A stretch of 64,000 nt of DNA from JL08 sp039969355. Its GTDB lineage: Bacteria; Pseudomonadota; Alphaproteobacteria; Rhodobacterales; Rhodobacteraceae. The first letter of the stretch is position 1. Each line of letters starts with the position of its first letter. Below, in pieces: positions 19,362 through 27,832 of the stretch. A program made the position numbers and the translations under genes. The stretch lies in assembly GCA_039969355.1 (NCBI GenBank), contig JBDVOA010000018.1:186001-250000 (forward strand). Direction: 5' to 3'. Below the pieces are notes generated by a model that searched no databases, was not told the DNA's origin, and was given only the letters and a program-made list of their open reading frames with translations.

Positions 19362-21764
19362 ATGAAGTCGCATTATCGTGTTGTTGTGATTGGCGGGGGC
19401 GTAGTTGGCGCTTCGGTTCTTTATCATCTCGCAAAACTCGGGTGGAGTGATGTCTGTTTGATCGAGCGTTCGGTCCTGACGGCGGGGTCGAGTTGGCACG
19501 CAGCGGGCGGCATTCATGCGCTGAACGCGGATCCGAATATTGCGCAGCTTCAGGCCTACACTATCGACCTGCTCAGCGAGATCGAGAAAGAGAGCGGCCA
19601 GAACATCGGCCTGCATATGACCGGCGGGTTGACCATGGCAGGTACCCCTGATCGATGGGAATGGTTGCAATCTGCGTATCGAACTTTTCAGTCGATCGGG
19701 ATCGATGACTGCCGACTGGTTACGCCCGAGGAAGCGCAGGAATTGAACCCGATCATGTCAACGGATGGATTGCTCGGTGGCATGTGGGCAGATCGCGAAG
19801 GATATATCGACACGACGGGCACAGTGCACGCCTATGCCGGTGCTGCCAAAAAGCGAGGCGCAACGATAGTTGAGCATAACAGAGTTCTGGCACTGAATCA
19901 GACGCTGGAAGGCTGGGACGTTGTCACCGAAAAAGGCACTGTTAGTTGCGAGCATGTTGTCAATGCCGGTGGCCTGTGGGCCAAGCAATTGGGCCGCATG
20001 GCGGGCGTCGAATTGCCGGTCTCTCCGTTGCAGCACCACTATTTGATCTCAGACTCAATTCCTCAGCTTGAAGAAGTCGACTTTGAAGTACCCATGACTG
20101 TCGATCTGGAAGGTTTCACCTATCTGCGTCAGGACCAAAAGGGCGTGTTGTTGGGCATCTATGAGATTGATCACAAACACTGGGCTATGGACGGCGCGCC
20201 CTGGGAATACGGGATGGAGCTTTTTAACGAAGATGTGGACCGGATCGAAAACGAACTCACTCTAGGGTTTGAACGTTACCCTTGCCTGCAGGAGGTGGGC
20301 GTCAAAACATGGGTAAACGGGGCATTCACGTTTTCGCCTGACGGTAATCCGCTGGTTGGCCCGGTACCAGGCAAACGCGGATACTGGAGCGCCTGCGCAG
20401 TCATGGCGGGGTTTCTCCAAGGAGGAGGCGTTGGTAAATCGCTGGCAGAATGGATGATTCACGGCCATCCTGAGGCGGATGTTTATGGCATGGATGTTGC
20501 GCGATACGGGACCTACGCGGAAAATAAACAATACATCAAGGAAACCACAGGGCAGTTTTATTCGCGTCGCTTCGTCATGACCTACCCGAACGAGCAGCTA
20601 CCTGCCGGTCGCCCGCTCAAGACGTCACCGGCATATTCGGACATGACCGCCGCAGGATGCAAATGGGGTGCTAGCTTTGACCTTGAGGTGCCGCTTTATT
20701 TTGCGCCGCCGGGTTTTGAAGAAACGCCGTCGCTCAGACGGTCGAACGCTTTTGAGATCGTTGCCGACGAATGCAAGATGGTACGCAATGGTGTGGGCCT
20801 GTTGGACATCAGCGGCTTTTCCCGGTTTGAAGTATCAGGTCCGAACGCCCGTGAATGGTTGGACCACATCATGGCATCGCGATTGCCGAGCCCCGGTCGT
20901 GCCCGACTGGCGCCTATGCTGGGTGAAGACGGGCGATTAAAGGGTGACCTGACGGTCTTTAACTGGGGCGACGGCACATGGTGGATCATGGGCAGTTATT
21001 ACCTGCGCACCTGGCACATGCGGTGGTTCAATGATCACATGGTCGACGGCGTCGGAGTTCGAGACCTAGGTGAAGAGATGGTGGGTTTTTCCCTCTCCGG
21101 TCCTAAATCGCGCGATGTCATTAAAATGCTGTCGGAGGCACCAGTCGCCGACTTGCCATTCATGGGATGCGGAGATTTCGACATCGGCATGATCCGCGCC
21201 AAAGTGGGTCGTTTGTCTGTTGCAGGTGAACTCGGGTATGAAATCCATTGCCGCATGGGGGATCACATCACCCTGCGCCAGACATTGCTTGATGCTGGTG
21301 CCGGCGACGGCATCCGAGAATATGGTTTTAATGCCATGCTGTCGCTCAGGCTGGAAAAAAGCTTTGGAATCTGGTCCGCTGAATTCACTCAGGGGTACAC
21401 ACCCGGTATGACAGGAATGGATCGCTGGATTGACTGGGACAAAGGTTTTGTTGGTAAGGAGGCAGCGATCGCGGAGCGCGACGGAAACGGTCCGGAACAG
21501 GTTCAGGTCACGCTGGAAATTGACGCTATCGACTCGGATCCAAGCGGGTACGAGCCGATCTGGTCGGATGGCAAGCAGGTCGGGTTTGTGACCTCTGGCG
21601 GCTATGGGCATACAGTGAAGGAATCACTTGCGATGGCCCTGGTCGATCAGGGTCAGGCGGCGCCCGGGACCGAGCTTAGCGTGCATGTTGTCGGTGTCGA
21701 AAGACCAGCACGTGTCATAGCCGCCTCGCCCTATGATGCGGCAGGCAAGGCTATGCGTGGGTAG
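19362..21764 (+). CDS. FAD oxidoreductase-GcvT fusion (dimethylglycine/sarcosine dehydrogenase-like)
   Basis: A flavoenzyme of 800 residues that oxidatively demethylates a methylated amine acid, passing the one-carbon unit to tetrahydrofolate. The N-terminal DAO domain has VVVIGGGVVGASVLYHLAK, and SSWHAAGGIH carries the histidine that binds FAD covalently in the family. The C-terminal half is a GcvT aminomethyltransferase fold (VGLLDISGFSRFEVSGPNA, then GELGYEIHC). Length matches dimethylglycine and sarcosine dehydrogenases (~800-850). The exact substrate cannot be decided. The TetR gene starts almost at its stop codon, and a TetR-like operator precedes it. Confidence 0.92.
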   Translation: MKSHYRVVVIGGGVVGASVLYHLAKLGWSDVCLIERSVLTAGSSWHAAGGIHALNADPNIAQLQAYTIDLLSEIEKESGQNIGLHMTGGLTMAGTPDRWEWLQSAYRTFQSIGIDDCRLVTPEEAQELNPIMSTDGLLGGMWADREGYIDTTGTVHAYAGAAKKRGATIVEHNRVLALNQTLEGWDVVTEKGTVSCEHVVNAGGLWAKQLGRMAGVELPVSPLQHHYLISDSIPQLEEVDFEVPMTVDLEGFTYLRQDQKGVLLGIYEIDHKHWAMDGAPWEYGMELFNEDVDRIENELTLGFERYPCLQEVGVKTWVNGAFTFSPDGNPLVGPVPGKRGYWSACAVMAGFLQGGGVGKSLAEWMIHGHPEADVYGMDVARYGTYAENKQYIKETTGQFYSRRFVMTYPNEQLPAGRPLKTSPAYSDMTAAGCKWGASFDLEVPLYFAPPGFEETPSLRRSNAFEIVADECKMVRNGVGLLDISGFSRFEVSGPNAREWLDHIMASRLPSPGRARLAPMLGEDGRLKGDLTVFNWGDGTWWIMGSYYLRTWHMRWFNDHMVDGVGVRDLGEEMVGFSLSGPKSRDVIKMLSEAPVADLPFMGCGDFDIGMIRAKVGRLSVAGELGYEIHCRMGDHITLRQTLLDAGAGDGIREYGFNAMLSLRLEKSFGIWSAEFTQGYTPGMTGMDRWIDWDKGFVGKEAAIAERDGNGPEQVQVTLEIDAIDSDPSGYEPIWSDGKQVGFVTSGGYGHTVKESLAMALVDQGQAAPGTELSVHVVGVERPARVIAASPYDAAGKAMRG

Positions 21765-21768
21765 GAAC

Positions 21769-22458
21769 GTGTCTAGGAAGAAACCCGACCAGCCAGCAGT
21801 CCTGCATCGGGATGATCCTGAAAAGGAGCCTCTTGTCGGCAACGTCAAGGTGACTCGGCGGGATTGGTTGAATGCAGCGATGGACGTGCTGATCAACGAT
21901 GGCGTCGATCAGGTGAAAGTGCTGGTACTTGCCACGCGGCTGGGTGTGTCGCGGTCAAGCTTTTACTGGTACTTCAAAAGCCGTCAGGACCTGTTAAATG
22001 CGTTATTGCAAGAATGGCAGAACACAAATACCGCCGTACTGGTCGCCAAGGCGAATGCGCCCGCTGAAACAATAACCGGCGCGCTTTGCAATGTTTTTCA
22101 CTGCGTGGTTGATCCGAGCCTGTTCAATACGTCGCTTGATTTTGCCATACGAGCGTGGGCACGGGGGTCCCCGACGGTGCGGCGAGTTCAGGACCAATCC
22201 GACGCCGTCAGATTAACAGCGCTGGCCGACATGTATCGCCGCTTTGGCTATGAAGACCTTGAGGCTGTTACGCGTGCTCGTATCCTGTATTTCATGCAGA
22301 TGGGTTATAATGATGCCGATCTGAATGAGCCAATGGATGAACGGATTAAGCACGTGCCGATGTATTTGCTGGGGTTTACTGGCAAAGAGGCGCGGCCCGA
22401 GGAAATCGGGGCATTCCGAGATTATGTTGATCACGTGACAAAGACGCAGGCGAAGTGA
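21769..22458 (+). CDS. TetR-family transcriptional regulator
   Basis: A repressor of about 229 residues. The helix-turn-helix is LVLATRLGVSRSSFYWYFKSR, preceded by RRDWLNAAMDVLINDGVDQV. The start is uncertain: GTG 21769 lies four bases after the previous stop, and GTG 21757 or ATG 21733 would overlap that gene. Coupling to the FAD/GcvT enzyme suggests it controls that gene, probably through the TGGACA inverted repeat. Confidence 0.92.
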   Translation: MSRKKPDQPAVLHRDDPEKEPLVGNVKVTRRDWLNAAMDVLINDGVDQVKVLVLATRLGVSRSSFYWYFKSRQDLLNALLQEWQNTNTAVLVAKANAPAETITGALCNVFHCVVDPSLFNTSLDFAIRAWARGSPTVRRVQDQSDAVRLTALADMYRRFGYEDLEAVTRARILYFMQMGYNDADLNEPMDERIKHVPMYLLGFTGKEARPEEIGAFRDYVDHVTKTQAK

Positions 22459-22515
22459 TCAGAACTACAGAATTTCTGGTTTTAGCTTGGCTATGTGCCG
22501 CCTATGTCCAAGGAT

Positions 22516-23070
22516 TTAGAAAGTCGGAGGCGTACTTGCGCTGATGATCTTGCAGATGTCTTTGCCAATATTGCGAAAACGGTGTGGTAGGCGACTGTCG
22601 AACAGATAGCCCTCACCAACGCTTAAAACCTTCACTTGATCGTCAACCGTGATTTCGATTTGACCTTCGGTCACGATTCCGGCCTCCTCACCAGCGTGGC
22701 TCAGCAGCTCTGGTCCTGTGTCTGCGTTCGGCGGATAGGTTTCATCAAGAAGCTGCAGCGTATGGTTCATTGCATTGCCCAGTTGTCGTAATGACACGGC
22801 AGACGCTCCGGATTGCGGGGCAATCTCCGTGAATTCGCTGGGGGTAAAAAAATATTTGGACTCGCCGGGTTCTTCGATGGTCGCAAAAAACTCGGTAATG
22901 CTAATCGGTATTGCATCCAGCAGGCTTTTGAGAGACGCGACAGACGGGCTTGTTTTGTTTTGTTCGATCAGAGAGATCGTGCCATTTGTGAGGCCGGCCC
23001 GGGTTGCCAGTTCGCGCTGCGACAAACCGTGTGCCTTTCGGATCGATTGCAATTTTTCGCCGATGTTCAT
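22516..23070 (-). CDS. XRE-cupin transcriptional regulator (PuuR-like)
   Basis: A regulator of 184 residues with an N-terminal lambda-type helix-turn-helix (LSQRELATRAGLTNGTISLI) and a C-terminal cupin (about residues 115-180, with SHAGEEAGIVTEGQIEI and LFDSRLPHRFRN). This is the architecture of PuuR and other regulators of polyamine and amino-acid catabolism. ATG 23070 is preferred over GTG 23076 because AAAGGAC is correctly spaced for it. It diverges from the aminotransferase gene at 23290, its most likely target. Confidence 0.93.
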   Translation of the reverse strand: MNIGEKLQSIRKAHGLSQRELATRAGLTNGTISLIEQNKTSPSVASLKSLLDAIPISITEFFATIEEPGESKYFFTPSEFTEIAPQSGASAVSLRQLGNAMNHTLQLLDETYPPNADTGPELLSHAGEEAGIVTEGQIEITVDDQVKVLSVGEGYLFDSRLPHRFRNIGKDICKIISASTPPTF

Positions 23071-23201
23071 TTTCACGTCCTTTTGGGCCGATCGGTTTAT
23101 TATGGCGCAAGATCAAAGTAGTGCAGGTGGGGAGACCTCTTAACCTGCCAGGGCGATTATTCAACCATTGTCTATCGTCAAAGATCGGTGCGTGAATCAC
23201 G

Positions 23202-23229
23202 TTGACAGATAAATTAAACTCACTATGAG
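23202..23229 (+). promoter_or_regulatory. Predicted sigma-70 promoter of the aminotransferase gene
   Basis: TTGACA (23202-23207) and TATGAG (23224-23229) are separated by 16 bases, about 60 bases upstream of ATG 23290. The XRE-cupin regulator is transcribed from the other side of the same region. Confidence 0.45.
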
Positions 23230-23289
23230 AATTTTAAACACTCTCCTAAATGACTGTCTTCTGGTCAACTTGAAAAGGAACTTGTCGAT

Positions 23290-24666
23290 ATGGCGACCAC
23301 TGTAAAAAAACAAACCCGCAAAACAGCGACCAAGCGCAAGGCCAAGATTGCGGTTGTGCCGGATGTTGCGGCAGAAGCGAATAGCAACGCGGAACTGCTG
23401 AAGCGCCGAGAAGCGGCTGTTGCTCGGGGCGTAGCTTCGGCCGCGCCGGTTTTTGCCAGTCATGCAGAGAACGCTGAACTTTGGGATGTCGAAGGTAACC
23501 GCTATGTTGATTTTGCGGGGGGCATCGCGGTGCTGAATACCGGTCATCGTCACCCCAAGGTGATCGCGGCCGCAAAAGAACAAGAAGACCACTACACCCA
23601 TACTAGCTTTCAGGTCGTTCCTTATGAGCCGTATGTCGCGCTTGCCGAGAAACTGAATGCTCTTGCACCCGGCGATCACGAAAAAAAATCATTGCTGGTG
23701 ACTACTGGCGCCGAAGCCGTAGAAAATGCGGTGAAAATTGCCCGCGCCGCAACCGGTCGTCCGGGGGTAATTGCGTTTACGGGCAGCTATCACGGACGCA
23801 CGCTGCTCACGCTGGGAATGACCGGCAAGATATCGCCTTACAAAAAGGACGTGGGTCCGTTTCCATCAGACGTTTTTCGCGCGCCATTCCCAAGTGTACG
23901 GGACGGGATCACCGTTCAGGATGCGCTGATCGGTCTTGAAAACCTGTTTCTGACGGATGCGCAACCCGACCGTGTCGCTGCGATCATTATTGAGCCTGTC
24001 TTGGGCGAGGGGGGCTACATACCAGTGCCCTTTGAAATGATGCGCGCCTTGCGTGACATTTGTGATAAACACGGCATTCTGCTTATCTCCGACGAAATTC
24101 AAGCCGGATTTGGCCGGACAGGGACGTGGTTTGCGATAGAACATTCTGGCGTCGTGCCGGATTTGATCACCGTTGCAAAATCCATGGCTGGCGGATATCC
24201 GATCGCAGGTGTGATCGGTCGCGCTGAGGTGATGGATGCATTGGCACCTGGTGGATTGGGTGGCACATATGGCGGCAATCCGGTTGCCTGTGCCGCGGCC
24301 CTGGCTGCAATTGATGCAATTGAACAAGAGGGTCTGCTGGCCCGTTCGGCTACTTTGGGCGCGCAGTTCCGCGAAAAGTTCTCTGAAATTGGTGCACGCG
24401 TTGCGCCTTACCGGATGTGGGATATCCGTGGCCTAGGCGCAATGTTGGCGGTTGAATTTGTCACCGATTTCGAAACTGCTCAGCCTGATGCTGATCTGAC
24501 CAAATCCGTGGTTGCGCATGCACTCAAACGTGGGTTGATCCTGCTTGCTTGTGGGATGCACGGCAACGCGCTGCGTATCATGGTACCCTTGACGGCATCT
24601 GATGCGATCATTGAAGAAGGTCTTGCGATTTTTGAGGCCGCGTTGGCTGACGCGATCGCAAAGTAA
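23290..24666 (+). CDS. gabT: Class III aminotransferase, 4-aminobutyrate type
   Basis: A PLP enzyme of 458 residues that transfers an omega-amino group (GABA or a related omega-amino acid or diamine) to 2-oxoglutarate or pyruvate. Visible are DFAGGIAVLNTGHRHPKV, the phosphate-binding TGAEAVENAVKIAR, FTGSYHGRT, the PLP aspartate in LLISDEIQAGFGRTG, and the Schiff-base lysine in TVAKSMAGGYPIAG. Residues 1-30 are a Lys/Arg/Thr-rich extension (VKKQTRKTATKRKAK) absent from typical GabT. Divergence from a PuuR-like regulator supports amine catabolism. GABA itself is the best but not the only candidate substrate. Confidence 0.9.
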   Translation: MATTVKKQTRKTATKRKAKIAVVPDVAAEANSNAELLKRREAAVARGVASAAPVFASHAENAELWDVEGNRYVDFAGGIAVLNTGHRHPKVIAAAKEQEDHYTHTSFQVVPYEPYVALAEKLNALAPGDHEKKSLLVTTGAEAVENAVKIARAATGRPGVIAFTGSYHGRTLLTLGMTGKISPYKKDVGPFPSDVFRAPFPSVRDGITVQDALIGLENLFLTDAQPDRVAAIIIEPVLGEGGYIPVPFEMMRALRDICDKHGILLISDEIQAGFGRTGTWFAIEHSGVVPDLITVAKSMAGGYPIAGVIGRAEVMDALAPGGLGGTYGGNPVACAAALAAIDAIEQEGLLARSATLGAQFREKFSEIGARVAPYRMWDIRGLGAMLAVEFVTDFETAQPDADLTKSVVAHALKRGLILLACGMHGNALRIMVPLTASDAIIEEGLAIFEAALADAIAK

Positions 24667-24692
24667 ATCAACTAATTCACGTACTTAAAAAG

Positions 24693-24722
24693 AAAGGCGG
24701 GCCAAAATGTGTCCGCCTTTTT
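24693..24722 (+). terminator. Rho-independent terminator after gabT
   Basis: An 8-base-pair stem AAAGGCGG / CCGCCTTT with a 12-base loop is followed by a short T-run, 26 bases after the stop. It lies between convergent genes and the A-run on the other side may let it work for both. Confidence 0.75.
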
Positions 24723-24727
24723 GCAGC

Positions 24728-26341
24728 TTAAGTGGTGGGCGTGAATTGATCCGAACGAGCTCGCGCCCATCTGGCACGATAGTTGTCGTGATCGGCCCCC
24801 TCCTTTTTCAGCAGGAATCCCTCGGGTAGATAGGGGTATGCTTCCTGGCCGGTGACCATCTGGGAGTCCCCGTTTCTGATCATGAGATGATGCGGTAGGA
24901 ATTCTCCTGGATGTGACAAGCCCGCAGCGCCAGTCATCTCGCCGAGCGCGGACATGGTGTTCTTATGAAATCGCGCAACCCTTTGTGCTTTGCCCGCCGG
25001 GTCAAGTGCGCGCTGGCGCAAAGGGTCCTGCGTTGCAACACCGACCGGGCAACGATTGGTGTGGCAGGCCTGCGCCTGAATGCAACCGATTGCAAACATG
25101 TACCCGCGGGCCGAGTTGCACCAATCTGCCCCAATCGCAAGGGCGCGTGCTATGTCGAATGCAGATACAATCTTGCCTGCAGCCCCAACCTTGATCTGAT
25201 CTCGCAGGCCTGCGCCGCGCAGCGTGTTGTGCACAAAGGTCAACCCTTCGACCATGGGCATTCCGACATGATTTGCGAACTCGACCGGTGCAGCGCCGGT
25301 GCCCCCTTCAGCACCGTCAACCACGATGAAATCGGGGGCGATACGGGTTTCAAGCATCGCTTTTACCATACACATGAATTCGCGACGATGCCCGATACAA
25401 AGCTTAAGGCCCACCGGTTTCCCCAGCGACTTTTCCCGAAGCAATGCTAGAAACTGCATCATCTCGACAGGCGTGGAAAAAGCGGAATGCGACGCTGGAG
25501 AAACACAATCCTGACCCATCGGAATGCCGCGGGCTTCGGCAATTTCGGCGCTGATTTTTGCGGCCGGTAGCATGCCGCCATGGCCGGGCTTCGCCCCCTG
25601 GCTCAGCTTCAGTTCAATCATCTTTATCTGAGGGTTGGCAGCCTGTTCCTCAAATTTCAGTGTGTTGAACTCGCCGTCTTCATTTCGGCAGCCAAAGTAA
25701 CCGGACCCGATCTCATAGATAAGATCGCCCCCCCCTTCCCGATGGTACTTGCTGATACCGCCTTCGCCGGTGTCATGTGCAAATCCGCCCTGCCGGGCCC
25801 CCGAATTGAGCGCTAAAATGGCGTTTGCGGACAGTGCTCCATAGCTCATGGCTGAAATATTGTAGAGAGATGCGTCGTAAGGCTGGGTGCATTCCGGCCC
25901 CCCAATACGAACTCGGAAGTCGGTTTCCGTCAGATGTTTGGGGCTGGCTGAATGTGTGACCCAGGAATATCCGGCATCATAGACCCGCATGCGCGTTCCG
26001 AAGGGGCGCTTGTCCTCAACGCCTTTTGAGCGCTGGTAAACAAGTGAGCGGTCATCGCGACTAAAGGGCTCCTCGTCCTGATCGCTTTCAATCAGATACT
26101 GGCGAATTTCGGGACGGATCCCCTCAAACAGAAACCGCATATGTCCCAGCACCGGGTAATTTCGCAAGATCGAATGATCCCGCTGTCTTATATCATGCAC
26201 GCCAAGCGCAGTGAGTGCGGCGAAGAAGACAAGTGGAATAAGCATCCAGGTCGTCCAAATTAGACCGATCAGGGAAAGGAAGCTAAGCAACCCAACAATT
26301 GCGAAAGGCAAAAAACGAGCGTTTTGAGTTGTTGATGACAT
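24728..26341 (-). CDS. FMN-binding glutamate-synthase-like protein, membrane anchored
   Basis: A 537-residue stand-alone homologue of the GltB synthase domain. Two hydrophobic segments (about residues 10-45) anchor it. Then come GEGGISKYHREGGGDLIYEI, the FMN-barrel part KLSQGAKPGHGGMLP, DCVSPASHSAF and FIVVDGAEGGTGAAP, and the 3Fe-4S cysteines in GCIQAQACHTNRCPVG (CX5CX4C). The glutaminase domain of true GltB is absent, so it may be a ferredoxin-linked oxidoreductase or may use another amine donor. ATG 26341 is chosen because AAAGGAA precedes it and an upstream extension is unlike the family. Convergent with gabT. Confidence 0.9.
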   Translation of the reverse strand: MSSTTQNARFLPFAIVGLLSFLSLIGLIWTTWMLIPLVFFAALTALGVHDIRQRDHSILRNYPVLGHMRFLFEGIRPEIRQYLIESDQDEEPFSRDDRSLVYQRSKGVEDKRPFGTRMRVYDAGYSWVTHSASPKHLTETDFRVRIGGPECTQPYDASLYNISAMSYGALSANAILALNSGARQGGFAHDTGEGGISKYHREGGGDLIYEIGSGYFGCRNEDGEFNTLKFEEQAANPQIKMIELKLSQGAKPGHGGMLPAAKISAEIAEARGIPMGQDCVSPASHSAFSTPVEMMQFLALLREKSLGKPVGLKLCIGHRREFMCMVKAMLETRIAPDFIVVDGAEGGTGAAPVEFANHVGMPMVEGLTFVHNTLRGAGLRDQIKVGAAGKIVSAFDIARALAIGADWCNSARGYMFAIGCIQAQACHTNRCPVGVATQDPLRQRALDPAGKAQRVARFHKNTMSALGEMTGAAGLSHPGEFLPHHLMIRNGDSQMVTGQEAYPYLPEGFLLKKEGADHDNYRARWARARSDQFTPTT

Positions 26342-26769
26342 GGCAGGTTCCTTTTGTTCCACGATGGGGACACCTGAAATAATAAGCAATCTCCGGCGGA
26401 GAGGTCTACAGTTCTGGGCACTCTTAGGCACTAAGCTGGGTGGCGTTAGAATCACGCTGTTTTCTTCTAAGTTTCAGCTAAGGGGATGGATTAGAGTAAA
26501 CATGGCACGCTGAGGCCATCATGCTAATTAATGAAATAGGCAATATTACTGACGTGCCGTGAATTATGTTGCAGAAGCCGCACGAGTCTTGCAGTCTTGC
26601 AGAACGAACCAAGTGTCGATGACATCGGTAAAGGCGTGTCGCCACTTAGCTTTTGTAAAAGCGGAGTGAGAGTCGATCCAGTTTTTCAACCAATTCATCA
26701 CGCGGGGCTGCAAAAAACAGATCCTTCCTTAAGGAGGGCAATCAAAGTTAATTAAATAGGGAGAAAACC
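26342..26769. other. Intergenic region upstream of the TRAP operon
   Basis: No gene is visible. It contains a tandem repeat of GTCTTGCA (26586-26601), a short hairpin GCTTTT-GT-AAAAGC (26649-26662) and a palindromic TCCTTAAGGA (26726-26735) about 35 bases before the TAXI start. These are candidate control elements of the importer; none is assigned. Confidence 0.4.
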
Positions 26770-27726
26770 ATGAAACCAATTAAATACCTTGCTTTCGCAG
26801 CCGCCATGTTGGCGGGGTCTGCGGTTTATGCGCAAGAGAAATTCATCACCATCGGCACCGGTGGCCAGACAGGCGTTTATTTCGTCGTTGGCCAGTCGAT
26901 CTGCAAGTTGGTCAACCGCGGTGTGGCCGATCATGGATTGAAGTGTACGGCACCTTCAACCGGCGGTTCCATTGCAAACATCAATGCGATCAAGGCCGGG
27001 GACATGGACATGGGCGTCGCCCAGTCCGACTGGCAGTATCACGCTTACAACGGCTCTTCAAAATTTGAGGGTGACAAGTTTGACGGCGAGCGCGCGGTTT
27101 TCTCAGTTCATGGTGAACCCTTCACCGTCATCGCGCGCGCCGACGCCGGAATCAATTCGTTTGCCGATCTCAAAGGCAAGCGCGTCAACATCGGCAACCC
27201 CGGATCTGGGCAGCGAGCGACAATGGAAGTCGTAATGAATGCACTGGGCTGGACGCTTGATGATTTTGCACTGGCCTCTGAGTTGAAACCTGCAGAGCAG
27301 GCCGCCGCACTTGGCGACAATAAAGTAGACGCGATCATCTACACAGTGGGCCATCCAAATGGTTCGATCCAGGAAGCTGTTTCGACGGTTGATGCTGTTC
27401 TGGTCCCTGTTACCGGACCGGAGATCGACCAGTTGATCGCAGATAACCCGTTCTATGCTGCCGCCACAGTTCCCGGTGGGATGTATGAGGGATCGCCGGA
27501 TGACACATCCACATTTGGCGTCAAAGCCACTTTTGTGACTTCGGAAGCTGTAGATGACGAGGTTGTTTACGAGGTGGTTAAAGCGGTTTTTGACAACTTT
27601 GATCGCTTCAAACGCCTGCACCCGGCTTTTGAGAATCTTAAACAAGAGGAAATGATCAAAGACGGCCTGTCTGCTCCTCTGCATCCCGGTGCTGCCAAGT
27701 ACTACTCTGAAAAGGGCTTGATGTAG
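26770..27726 (+). CDS. TAXI-family TRAP transporter substrate-binding protein
   Basis: The periplasmic binding protein of a TRAP importer, 318 residues. The signal peptide ends at VYA-QEK, then ITIGTGGQTGVYFVVGQSIC and TGGSIANINAIKAGDMDMGV are hallmarks of the TAXI family, which binds glutamate/glutamine and other organic acids in characterised members. GRVNIGNPGSG-like segments (KRVNIGNPGSGQ) follow. GGGAG precedes ATG 26770. It is the first gene of the operon with the fused permease and UspA. Substrate unknown. Confidence 0.95.
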   Translation: MKPIKYLAFAAAMLAGSAVYAQEKFITIGTGGQTGVYFVVGQSICKLVNRGVADHGLKCTAPSTGGSIANINAIKAGDMDMGVAQSDWQYHAYNGSSKFEGDKFDGERAVFSVHGEPFTVIARADAGINSFADLKGKRVNIGNPGSGQRATMEVVMNALGWTLDDFALASELKPAEQAAALGDNKVDAIIYTVGHPNGSIQEAVSTVDAVLVPVTGPEIDQLIADNPFYAAATVPGGMYEGSPDDTSTFGVKATFVTSEAVDDEVVYEVVKAVFDNFDRFKRLHPAFENLKQEEMIKDGLSAPLHPGAAKYYSEKGLM

Positions 27727-27749
27727 ACCATTTTCCGCATGCAAGTCAC

Positions 27750-27778
27750 CCGTGCGCCATAGACCTTCTGGCGCACGG
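27750..27778 (+). promoter_or_regulatory. Intra-operon hairpin between TAXI and permease genes
   Basis: CCGTGCGCCA and TGGCGCACGG form a perfect 10-base-pair stem with a 9-base loop. No T-run follows, so mRNA stabilisation or partial attenuation is more likely than full termination. It would favour excess binding protein over permease. Confidence 0.55.
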
Positions 27779-27832
27779 CTCGACACTAAACGAACTAATA
27801 GACGCCTGAAAACAGGCCGCAGGGGGACTGAC

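Noticed and set aside
26586..26601. Tandem GTCTTGCA as a CRISPR-like or minisatellite array
   Set aside because: Only two short copies with no spacer; no cas gene in the window.
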